7,037 nt of DNA from an uncultured Bacteroides sp. GTDB lineage: Bacteria > Bacteroidota > Bacteroidia > Bacteroidales > Bacteroidaceae. The notes beneath the pieces are model-generated. The model did not search any database. It worked only from the letters and a program-made list of their open reading frames with translations, and was not told the origin of the DNA. Made by a program: the position numbers and the translations under genes. The number at the start of each line of letters is the position of its first letter. Position 1 is the first letter of the stretch. Shown here in pieces: positions 1-5,797 of this stretch. The DNA is taken from NCBI GenBank assembly GCA_902472795.1, contig CABROZ010000113.1, positions 1 to 7,037 on the forward strand, written 5' to 3'.

Positions 1-965
1 GAACCGAAATCCAGCATTACGAAATCGGGCGGAAGCCTGTAGTGCCCCGCGAGTGCATTCGGGCCGAACTGGCGGACGATACTTTGCGTGTCACCGTCAC
101 AGTGGGCGATGAAGCCCTGACACTTGTTTCCCCGATTCTCTATCCCGAGGGCGATGGCCCCTTCCCGGCCATTATCGGCATCGGGCGAGGTTCGGGCAGT
201 CTGCCTTCCGAACTGTTCAGTCGTCGCAACATCGCACAGATTACGTTCGATTTCCGTCAGGTGATGTCGCACACACAGACCCGCGGTCAGGAGCCCATCA
301 ACCGCCTTTATCCCGACCAGACGGAGATGGGGGCGTATGCTGCCTGGTCGTGGGGCATCAGTCGGCTTATCGACGGACTGGAACAGTTGGGAGACCGTAG
401 CCGCATCGACTTGAAGCATCTGGCCGTATCGGGTTGTTCGTTTGCCGGAAAAATGGCATTGTTTGCCGGCGCCTTTGACGAGCGCATCGCTCTGACCATA
501 GCCCAGGAACCCGGTGGGGGAGGGGCTGCCGCCTGGCGAGTATCTGAAACGTTGGGCGAGGTCGAGACACTGGGACGCACCAGTCATGCCTGGTTCATGG
601 AGAGCATGTTTCGGTTTAAGGAAGAGAATGTCAACCGTTTGCCTTTCGACCACCACGAACTGTGTGCCATGGTGGCACCGCGCGCCCTGCTCGTACTGGG
701 TAACCCCGACTATAAGTGGCTGGCCGATGAGTCGGGCTACGTATCCTGTCGTGCTGCCCGCAAGGTGTGGGAACGGTTTGGGATAGCCGATCGCATGGGC
801 TTCTCCATCGTAGGCAGTCATCCGCACTGCATGCTTCCCCAAGAACAGTATCCCGAGGTAGAGGCCTTTATCGACAAGTTTCTGCTGGGCAAGCCGGCTG
901 ATACAATGGTGCTGAAAGCGCCTTTGTTCGAGAAGGTGGATTGGGAGAAGTGGGTCGCCTGGTAG
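1..965 (+). CDS. CE15 family glucuronoyl esterase-like hydrolase, 5'-truncated by window edge
   Basis: An alpha/beta-hydrolase resembling carbohydrate esterase family 15, which cleaves the ester between 4-O-methyl-glucuronate of xylan and lignin alcohols. The frame (first full codon at position 3) stays open to the window start, and its upstream residues (TEIQHYEIGRKPVVPREC) read as normal family sequence, so the gene starts outside the window. Visible motifs are the nucleophile elbow GCSFAGK (Ser codon 438-440), EPGGGG 23 residues later (Glu codon 507-509), FDHHELCAMVAPRALLV followed by NPDYKWL (about 648-720), and SHPHC (His codon 825-827). The Ser-to-Glu and Ser-to-His spacings match, as far as I recall, the Ser/Glu/His triad of bacterial CE15 enzymes. 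Family members are usually secreted or periplasmic, but the N-terminus is missing so this cannot be checked. It is probably functionally unrelated to the hut genes downstream. A general dienelactone-hydrolase or acetylxylan-esterase label is the alternative. Confidence 0.82.
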   Translation, partial: TEIQHYEIGRKPVVPRECIRAELADDTLRVTVTVGDEALTLVSPILYPEGDGPFPAIIGIGRGSGSLPSELFSRRNIAQITFDFRQVMSHTQTRGQEPINRLYPDQTEMGAYAAWSWGISRLIDGLEQLGDRSRIDLKHLAVSGCSFAGKMALFAGAFDERIALTIAQEPGGGGAAAWRVSETLGEVETLGRTSHAWFMESMFRFKEENVNRLPFDHHELCAMVAPRALLVLGNPDYKWLADESGYVSCRAARKVWERFGIADRMGFSIVGSHPHCMLPQEQYPEVEAFIDKFLLGKPADTMVLKAPLFEKVDWEKWVAW

Positions 966-1026
966 GGGAAATTGTCATTGCTCGGGGTCGTTATTCTTTC
1001 CTTTTGATAAATATTCCCCCTCTTTC

Positions 1027-1058
1027 ATTGGGTATTTCCGGATTAATTGCTATATTGC
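1027..1058 (+). promoter_or_regulatory. Weak candidate Bacteroidetes-type promoter for the hut operon
   Basis: The 148-bp spacer upstream of hutU contains ATTG (1027-1030), 20 bp, then TATATTGC (1051-1058). This partly matches the Bacteroidetes sigma-ABfr pattern TTTG-N19-21-TAnnTTTG: three of four at -33, and TA plus TT at -7. The -7 region sits inside a short palindrome, TTGC-TATATT-GCAA (1047-1060), which could be an operator or chance. A start site near 1065 would give a leader of roughly 50 nt. TTTTG at 1002-1006 is a better -33 word, but its nearest -7 match (1033-1040) is too far away. The spacer shows no clear terminator for the esterase gene, so read-through is possible. Confidence 0.28.
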
Positions 1059-1113
1059 AACACGAATCAGCCATAGACGGTTGACACTTTGTAAATCCTT
1101 AACCTATCATAGT

Positions 1114-3129
1114 ATGGAAATAACCCTGAGCAAGACATTGCCGCCCTATCCCAGTTTTGTGGAGGGCATCCGGCGGGCGCCGGACCGTGGCTATACACTT
1201 ACTCCCGCGCAGACGGCCACGGCATTGAAGAATGCGCTGCGCTATATCCCTAAAGAATTGCATGAGACCCTGGCTCCCGAGTTCCTGGAAGAGCTTCGTA
1301 CTCGCGGACGCATCTATGGCTACCGCTATCGCCCCCAAGGTGACCTGAAGGCCAAGCCGATTGACGAATACAAGGGGAACTGCATCGAAGGGAAAGCCTT
1401 TCAGGTGATGATCGACAACAACCTTTGCTTCGACATTGCCCTCTATCCTTACGAACTGGTTACCTACGGTGAGACGGGCCAGGTGTGTCAGAACTGGATG
1501 CAGTACCGGCTCATCAAGCAATACCTGGAGGTGCTGACACAGGACCAGACGCTCGTCATCGAGAGCGGACATCCGCTGGGGCTGTTCAAATCGAAACCCG
1601 AAGCGCCCCGCGTCATTATTACCAATGCCCTGATGGTAGGGCTGTACGACAACCAGCAGGACTGGCATACCGCCATGCAGATGGGCGTGGCCAACTACGG
1701 TCAGATGACGGCCGGCGGCTGGATGTACATCGGTCCGCAGGGCATCGTACACGGCACGTTCAACACCCTGCTCAATGCCGGGCGTCTGAAATTGGGCATC
1801 CCGCAGGACGGCAACCTGGCAGGCCGCCTCTTCGTCTCTTCGGGACTTGGCGGCATGAGCGGCGCACAGCCCAAGGCCGCCGAAATGGCCGGAGCGGCAG
1901 CCATCATAGCCGAGGTGGACGCTTCGCGCATTGAGACGCGCCACCGACAGGGTTGGGTAGGGCATGTCACTTCCTCCCTTCCCGAAGCATTTGCCTTGGC
2001 CGATGAGGCCATGCAGCAGAAACAAGCCGTTTCCATCGCCTACCACGGCAATGTTGTGGACTTGCTGGAGTATGCTGCCAACCACAACATTCGCATCGAC
2101 CTCCTGTCCGACCAGACCTCTTGCCATGCCGCTTACGACGGCGGCTACTGCCCCGCAGGCATCACCTTTGCCGAACGCACCGAGTTACTTCATAAAGATC
2201 CGGCCGCATTCCGCCACCTGGTGGACGCTTCGCTGAAGCGACACTTCGAGGTTGTCCGAACGTTGGTGGACCGCGGCACGTATTTCTTCGACTACGGCAA
2301 CTCCTTCATGAAGGCTGTTTTCGACGCAGGCGTCACCGAGATAGCCCGCGGCGGAGACGACAAGAACGGCTTCATCTTCCCCAGTTACGTGGAGGACATC
2401 ATGGGCCCCGAACTGTTCGATTACGGTTACGGTCCTTTCCGCTGGGTATGTCTGAGCGGCAAGCACGAGGACCTGATCAAGACCGACCGTGCCGCCATGG
2501 AGTGCATCGACCCCACCCGCCGCGGACAGGACAGGGACAACTATAACTGGATTCGCGATGCCGAGAAGAACAACCTCGTAGTGGGCACCCAGGCCCGCAT
2601 CCTCTACCAGGATGCAGAGGGACGCATGAAGATAGCACTGCGGTTCAACGAGATGGTGCGCCGTGGCGAGGTAGGTCCCATCATGCTGGGGCGCGACCAC
2701 CACGATGTCAGTGGCACCGACTCGCCCTTCCGTGAGACGGCCAACATCAAGGACGGCAGTAATGTCATGGCCGACATGGCCGTACAGTGCTTTGCCGGCA
2801 ACTGTGCCCGCGGCATGAGCCTCGTAGCCCTGCACAACGGTGGTGGCGTAGGCATCGGCAAAGCCATCAACGGTGGTTTCGGCATGGTGTGCGACGGCAG
2901 CGAGCGGGTGGACCGGATTCTGCGCTCGGCCATGCTGTGGGACGTAATGGGCGGTGTAGCCCGCCGTTCGTGGGCCCGCAATCCGCACGCCATGGAGACC
3001 AGCGAGACCTTCAACCGCACCCATGAAGACGGCTATCACATCACGATGCCCTATCTGGCGGATGAGGAGCTGATAGAGAGGCTTGTCGGCCTCACCCCTG
3101 GCCCCTCTCCCAAGGAGAGGGGGAAGTAA
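1114..3129 (+). CDS. hutU: Urocanate hydratase (urocanase), long Bacteroidetes-type form
   Basis: Cytosolic NAD+-dependent enzyme of step 2 of histidine breakdown: urocanate + water to 4-imidazolone-5-propionate. The predicted product is 671 aa, longer than the about 555 aa of the Pseudomonas/Bacillus enzymes. Recognised family blocks are GGWMYIGPQGIVHGT (about 201-215), GLGGMSGAQPKAAEMAG (244-260), SDQTSCHAAYDGGYCPAGIT (332-351), YGPFRWVCLSG (439-449), GPIMLGRDHHDVSGTDSPFR (521-540) and HNGGGVGIGKAINGGFG (574-590). Cys446 is the likely counterpart of the catalytic cysteine (Cys410 of P. putida), although the surrounding signature differs from the classical FQGLPxRICW. I chose ATG 1114 because it begins MEITLSKTLPPYPSFVEGI; an in-frame TTG at 1081 would only add 11 unlikely residues. 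There is no Shine-Dalgarno sequence, as is common in the phylum. The last 13 residues (GLTPGPSPKERGK) and the stop codon are encoded by the repeat element at 3087-3312, so the tail is not native urocanase sequence. Confidence 0.95.
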   Translation: MEITLSKTLPPYPSFVEGIRRAPDRGYTLTPAQTATALKNALRYIPKELHETLAPEFLEELRTRGRIYGYRYRPQGDLKAKPIDEYKGNCIEGKAFQVMIDNNLCFDIALYPYELVTYGETGQVCQNWMQYRLIKQYLEVLTQDQTLVIESGHPLGLFKSKPEAPRVIITNALMVGLYDNQQDWHTAMQMGVANYGQMTAGGWMYIGPQGIVHGTFNTLLNAGRLKLGIPQDGNLAGRLFVSSGLGGMSGAQPKAAEMAGAAAIIAEVDASRIETRHRQGWVGHVTSSLPEAFALADEAMQQKQAVSIAYHGNVVDLLEYAANHNIRIDLLSDQTSCHAAYDGGYCPAGITFAERTELLHKDPAAFRHLVDASLKRHFEVVRTLVDRGTYFFDYGNSFMKAVFDAGVTEIARGGDDKNGFIFPSYVEDIMGPELFDYGYGPFRWVCLSGKHEDLIKTDRAAMECIDPTRRGQDRDNYNWIRDAEKNNLVVGTQARILYQDAEGRMKIALRFNEMVRRGEVGPIMLGRDHHDVSGTDSPFRETANIKDGSNVMADMAVQCFAGNCARGMSLVALHNGGGVGIGKAINGGFGMVCDGSERVDRILRSAMLWDVMGGVARRSWARNPHAMETSETFNRTHEDGYHITMPYLADEELIERLVGLTPGPSPKERGK

Positions 3130-3277
3130 GTGCTTTTTTATTTTGATAGAAATATGAATCACTTTTCCCTTTCCCTCTCTTTCCTTTTCCCCCTCTCTCA
3201 AGGAGAGGGGAGAATAAACGCTTTTTTACTTTGATAGAAATATGAATCACTTTTCCTTTTCCCTCTCTTTCCTTTCT
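3102..3277 (+). repeat. Two tandem 88-bp units inside the foldback element
   Basis: Positions 3102-3189 and 3190-3277 are direct copies offset by exactly 88 bp, with about ten mismatches by eye. Each unit has a 21-nt hairpin (3102-3122; 3190-3210, the second with one G-T pair), an AT-rich stretch containing cttttttattttgatagaa (3133-3151) or its near-copy (3221-3239), the shared word gatagaaatatgaatcactt, and then a long all-pyrimidine run. The third hairpin at 3278-3298 closes the array, so the layout is hairpin-body-hairpin-body-hairpin. The T-run at 3134-3139 starts 11 nt after the first stem, too far for a canonical intrinsic terminator. Confidence 0.85.
3162..3199 (+). repeat. 38-nt polypyrimidine tract, first copy
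   Basis: Every base from 3162 to 3199 on this strand is C or T, so the opposite strand is pure purine. The tract occupies the end of the first 88-bp unit and the start of the second unit's hairpin. Its counterpart lies at 3250-3288. I see no coding content in it. Confidence 0.85.
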
Positions 3278-3288
3278 CCCCTCTCCTT
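3250..3288 (+). repeat. 39-nt polypyrimidine tract, second copy
   Basis: Every base from 3250 to 3288 is C or T. This is the counterpart of the tract at 3162-3199 in the second 88-bp unit, and it runs into the left side of the terminal hairpin at 3278-3298. It ends about 45 bases before the ftcD start codon. Confidence 0.85.
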
Positions 3289-3334
3289 GGGAGAGGGGCG
3301 GGGGTGAGGCCGGAAAGGCTTATAAATAATGTAT

Positions 3335-4231
3335 ATGAACAGAATTATGGAATGCGTCCCCAACTTCAGCGAAGGACGCGACTTGCAGAAGATTGACCAG
3401 ATTGTAGCTCCGTTCCGTGCACGTGCCGGTGTGAAACTGCTTGACTATAGCAACGACGAAGACCACAACCGCCTGGTAGTGACCGTAGTGGGCGAACCCG
3501 AACCCTTGCGCGACGCAGTCATCGAAGCCATCGGCGTGGCAGTAGAACTGATCGACCTGAACCACCACCAGGGACAACACCCGCGTATGGGTGCCGTCGA
3601 TGTGGTGCCTTTTATCCCTATCAAGGGCGTGACGATGGATGAGGCCATTGCCCTGTCGCGCGAAGTCGGCGAGGAAGTGGGGCGTCGCTACCAGTTGCCC
3701 GTCTTCCTGTACGAGAAGTCGGCCACGGCTCCCCACCGCGAGAACCTGGCAGCCATCCGTAAAGGCGAGTTCGAAGGTATGGCCGAGAAGATACACCAGC
3801 CCGAATGGCATCCCGATTACGGTCCGGCCGAGCGTCACCCCACCGCAGGCACCGTAGCCATCGGAGCACGCATGCCGTTGGTGGCCTACAACATCAACCT
3901 TTCCACACCCAGCTTAGAGATTGCCCACGACATTGCCAAGAAGATACGTTTCATCGGCGGCGGCCTGCGCTACTGCAAGGCGATGGGCGTAGAGCTGAAG
4001 GACCGCGGCATCACGCAGGTGTCCATCAACATGACCGACTATACCCGCACTGCCCTCTACCGTGCCTTCGAGCTGGTACGTATCGAAGCACGTCGTTACG
4101 GCGTGAGCATCGTGGGTAGCGAGATCATCGGACTGGTGCCGATGGAAGCCCTGATTGATACTGCCTCCTACTACTTGGGATTGGAGAATTTCTCGATGCA
4201 GCAGGTACTGGAAGCACGCATTATGGAGTAA
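3335..4231 (+). CDS. ftcD: Glutamate formimidoyltransferase (monofunctional formiminotransferase)
   Basis: Transfers the formimino group of N-formimino-L-glutamate (FIGLU) to tetrahydrofolate, giving glutamate and 5-formimino-THF. The 298-aa product matches the formiminotransferase half of the mammalian bifunctional FTCD enzyme. The N-terminal half opens MNRIMECVPNFSEGRD and contains DYSNDEDHNRLV (37-48) and GQHPRMGAVDVVPFIP (81-96). The C-terminal half has HPTAGTVAIGARMPLVAYNI (168-187), GGGLRYCKAMGVEL (208-221) and NMTDYTRTALYRAFE (232-246). ATG 3335 is preferred over the in-frame ATG at 3329 because it aligns with the mammalian start and makes the HPRMGA histidine residue 82, the catalytic His82 of FTCD; the difference is only two residues. 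A weak purine stretch ggaaagg (3312-3318) precedes it and partly overlaps the end of the foldback element. The cyclodeaminase half is encoded separately by fchA. hutI follows after 12 bp. Confidence 0.95.
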   Translation: MNRIMECVPNFSEGRDLQKIDQIVAPFRARAGVKLLDYSNDEDHNRLVVTVVGEPEPLRDAVIEAIGVAVELIDLNHHQGQHPRMGAVDVVPFIPIKGVTMDEAIALSREVGEEVGRRYQLPVFLYEKSATAPHRENLAAIRKGEFEGMAEKIHQPEWHPDYGPAERHPTAGTVAIGARMPLVAYNINLSTPSLEIAHDIAKKIRFIGGGLRYCKAMGVELKDRGITQVSINMTDYTRTALYRAFELVRIEARRYGVSIVGSEIIGLVPMEALIDTASYYLGLENFSMQQVLEARIME

Positions 4232-4235
4232 AGAC

Positions 4236-4241
4236 AAGGAG
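4236..4241 (+). promoter_or_regulatory. Shine-Dalgarno-like AAGGAG for hutI, unusually close to the ATG
   Basis: AAGGAG lies in the 12-bp gap between the ftcD stop (4229-4231) and the hutI ATG (4244). Only two bases separate it from the start codon, shorter than the usual 5-9. It supports the ATG 4244 start only weakly. Tight spacing suggests hutI is translated from the same message as ftcD. Confidence 0.45.
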
Positions 4242-4243
4242 TT

Positions 4244-5494
4244 ATGAGCGAAAACCTGATTATATTCGATGCCCGTGTAGTGACCCCAATGGGATTTGCC
4301 GCCCGTAAGGGAACGGAGATGGGCGAGTTGCTGGTGATGGACCACGCCACCATCGAGGTGACCGACGGCGTCATCACCTATGTGGGTCCCAACCGCGGCG
4401 AGAACCGCGACGGGTACTATCAGCACTACTGGCACTACAACGCCCGCGGCCGTTGCGTGCTGCCCGGCTTTGTCGATTCGCACACGCACTTCGTCTTCGG
4501 AGGCGAGCGGGCCGACGAGTTCTCGTGGCGGCTGAAAGGCGAAAGCTACATGAGCATCATGGAGCGGGGCGGCGGCATTGTCAGCACCGTGAAGGCCACG
4601 CGAGCCTCCAACTTCATACGTCTGCGCGCCAAGGCCGAAGGTTTCCTGAAGCAGATGAACGCCATGGGCGTGACAACCGTGGAGGGCAAGAGCGGCTATG
4701 GACTGGACAAAGAGACGGAACTGATGCAGCTTCGCATCATGCGCAGCCTGAATGGCGACGAGCACCGCCGGGTGGACATCGTCCCCACCTTTCTGGGTGC
4801 TCACGCTGTGCCGCAGGAGTATGCCGGACGCACCGACGACTACATCGACTTCCTCATCCGCGAGGTGATGCCCTGTGTGGCCGAGGCCGGGCTGGCCGAG
4901 TTCTGCGACGTCTTCTGTGAGCAGGGGGTATTCTCCATCGAACAGTCGCGCCGACTGCTGCTCGCCGCCCGCGGGATGGGCTTCAACCTGAAGCTGCATG
5001 CCGACGAGATAGTGCCCTTGGGTGGTGCCGGATTAGCAGCGGAACTGTCTGCCACGTCGGCCGACCACCTGCTGCATGCCTCCGATGCCGACATCCGCGC
5101 CATGGCCGAGAAGGGAGTTGTCGCCACGCTGCTCCCCCTGACTGCCTTTGCACTGAAGGAACCCTACGCCCGCGGCCGTGCCATGATAGATGCCGGCTGT
5201 GCCGTGGCCTTAGCTACCGACCTGAACCCCGGCAGCTGCTTCTCGGGTTCCATCCCGCTGACGTTTGCCCTGGCCTGCATCTATATGCAGATGAGTATCG
5301 AAGAAGCCATCACGGCCCTCACCCTGAACGGTGCCGCCGCGCTGAACCGCGTCGGTTCGATAGGCAGCATCGAAGTGGGCAAGAAGGGCGACTTGGTGGT
5401 GCTGAACACCGACAATTACCATTTCCTGCCCTATTACATCGGCATGAACTGCGTGATTGCGACCATCAAGGAAGGAGTGATTTATCCCTCCTGA
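4244..5494 (+). CDS. hutI: Imidazolonepropionase
   Basis: Amidohydrolase-superfamily metalloenzyme that hydrolyses 4-imidazolone-5-propionate to N-formimino-L-glutamate, step 3 of histidine degradation, in the cytosol. The 416-aa product has the usual length. Metal-site residues are visible: HTHFVFGGERADEF with His80 and His82, GAHAVP with His187, HADE with His252 and Glu255, SADH with His275, and ATDLNPGS with Asp326. These fit the B. subtilis HutI zinc ligands (HxH, His249, Asp324) and its catalytic Glu252/His272 with an offset of two or three residues. GGGIVSTVKATR (109-120) and VEGKSGYGLD (146-155) are further family blocks for substrate binding. The C-terminus GSIEVGKKGDLVVLN is the standard amidohydrolase beta-sandwich return. 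It is in line with ftcD, probably co-transcribed, and followed by a 303-bp spacer. Confidence 0.96.
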   Translation: MSENLIIFDARVVTPMGFAARKGTEMGELLVMDHATIEVTDGVITYVGPNRGENRDGYYQHYWHYNARGRCVLPGFVDSHTHFVFGGERADEFSWRLKGESYMSIMERGGGIVSTVKATRASNFIRLRAKAEGFLKQMNAMGVTTVEGKSGYGLDKETELMQLRIMRSLNGDEHRRVDIVPTFLGAHAVPQEYAGRTDDYIDFLIREVMPCVAEAGLAEFCDVFCEQGVFSIEQSRRLLLAARGMGFNLKLHADEIVPLGGAGLAAELSATSADHLLHASDADIRAMAEKGVVATLLPLTAFALKEPYARGRAMIDAGCAVALATDLNPGSCFSGSIPLTFALACIYMQMSIEEAITALTLNGAAALNRVGSIGSIEVGKKGDLVVLNTDNYHFLPYYIGMNCVIATIKEGVIYPS

Positions 5495-5580
5495 CCTGCC
5501 TCATAAAGCAATGTGTCCGGCTGTGACCGAAGGTAAGAACCGGTAGCTTTTCCTGACAGTCTTGTGCCCTTTCCACCTCG

Positions 5581-5690
5581 CTATACGACCGAGAGGGCCT
5601 AAGTATAGGACTGAGGGTACCTAAGTATAGGACTGAGACCCCCTCTCTATACGACTGAGAGGGCCTAAATATAGAGCTCTGATAGTCAGA
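5581..5690 (+). repeat. Tandem repeat with 22-bp period, four clear units plus a degenerate fifth
   Basis: Units are 5581-5602, 5603-5624, 5625-5646 and 5647-5668, with a diverged unit at 5669-5690. The shared core is TATA(C/G)GACTGAG(A/G)G followed by CCTAA. The 18-mer cctaagtataggactgag occurs exactly at 5598-5615 and 5620-5637, 22 bp apart. A 28-nt block at 5581-5608 recurs at 5647-5674 with two mismatches, 66 bp (three periods) away. CCCTCTC (5641-5647) can pair with GAGAGGG (5657-5663) around a 9-nt loop. The period is close to two helical turns and is not a multiple of three, so it is not a coding repeat. A protein-binding array or a slippage-generated minisatellite are both possible. 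Confidence 0.85.
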
Positions 5691-5704
5691 GGTTTACAGA
5701 AAGG

Positions 5705-5734
5705 CTTGTTGGTGGTTATAAAAAGTTACATTTA
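5705..5734 (+). promoter_or_regulatory. Candidate internal promoter for fchA-hutH
   Basis: CTTG (5705-5708), 18 bp, then TACATTTA (5727-5734). The second word matches the Bacteroidetes -7 consensus TAnnTTTG at every fixed position but the last; the first matches the -33 TTTG at three of four, with a spacer slightly short. A start near 5741 would give a leader of roughly 57 nt. The position just downstream of the 22-bp repeat and ahead of a gene with a long upstream gap makes an internal promoter plausible but not shown. Confidence 0.35.
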
Positions 5735-5797
5735 CCCGCCGGTACGGCCCTTCGGACACCCGAAAAAACAGAAGTAAAACCTTAAAATCAGAATATC

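Larger units (their letters stand above)
3087..3312. mobile_element. REP/MITE-like foldback element between hutU and ftcD
   Basis: The arms 3087-3122 and 3278-3312 are inverted copies of each other. Each has cggcctcaccc at its outer edge and an inner perfect hairpin: cccctctcc-caa-ggagagggg at 3102-3122, and its exact reverse complement with loop ttg at 3278-3298. The arms differ only by a C/T change and one extra base in the outer part. The region between them carries a third, nearly perfect copy of the hairpin and no gene. Translation through the left arm gives LTPGPSPKERG, a peptide seen at the ends of many unrelated Bacteroidetes proteins, which argues for a dispersed repeat. I see no transposase gene and no clear target-site duplication, so a non-autonomous REP- or MITE-like nature is inferred. 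It probably lies within the operon transcript and could form strong RNA stems. Confidence 0.75.
5495..5797 (+). other. 303-bp non-coding spacer between hutI and fchA
   Basis: I see no credible gene on either strand. From the left it holds about 85 bp without recognisable structure apart from a small GGT-AAGA-ACC hairpin (5532-5541), then the 22-bp tandem repeat (5581-5690). A hairpin follows with stem CTCTGA/TCAGAG (5677-5691), then an AT-richer stretch with a candidate promoter (5705-5734), a small GCCG-GTA-CGGC palindrome (5738-5748), and an A-rich leader up to the fchA ATG. No canonical terminator with a GC-rich stem and T-run was found after hutI. Confidence 0.7.

Noticed and set aside
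42..44. GTG as the start codon of the esterase gene
   Set aside because: The frame continues upstream to the window start with family-like sequence, so the gene is truncated rather than starting here.
1081..1083. TTG as the start of hutU
   Set aside because: The 11 added residues do not look like urocanase; ATG 1114 gives the expected N-terminus.
966..1113. Terminator from GGGGAA (965-970) pairing with TTCCCC (1014-1019)
   Set aside because: Only six pairs with a loop of over 40 nt and no T-run after the right arm.
1485..1934. Plus-strand out-of-frame open frame inside hutU
   Set aside because: Arg/His/Gly-rich shadow in a second frame of a conserved gene.
1099..2127. Long minus-strand open frame of 342 codons opposite hutU
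   Set aside because: It lies entirely within an unmistakable urocanase gene, has low-complexity His/Val/Gly-rich translation and no recognisable domain. GC-rich third positions leave the opposite strand free of stops.
3102..3139. Intrinsic terminator after hutU
   Set aside because: The stem is good but the T-run begins 11 nt after it, the stem overlaps the hutU coding end, and the same hairpin recurs as part of a repeat element. At most an attenuator or processing site.
2185..3201. Minus-strand open frame of 338 codons opposite hutU and the repeat
   Set aside because: Antisense shadow of hutU; its predicted N-terminus is a translation of the purine-rich strand of the foldback element.
3914..4999. 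Minus-strand open frame of 361 codons opposite ftcD and hutI
   Set aside because: It crosses two well-supported genes on the other strand and shows only reverse-frame composition, with no domain.
5581..5690. CRISPR array
   Set aside because: Units are contiguous 22-mers without unique spacers, and no cas genes are present.
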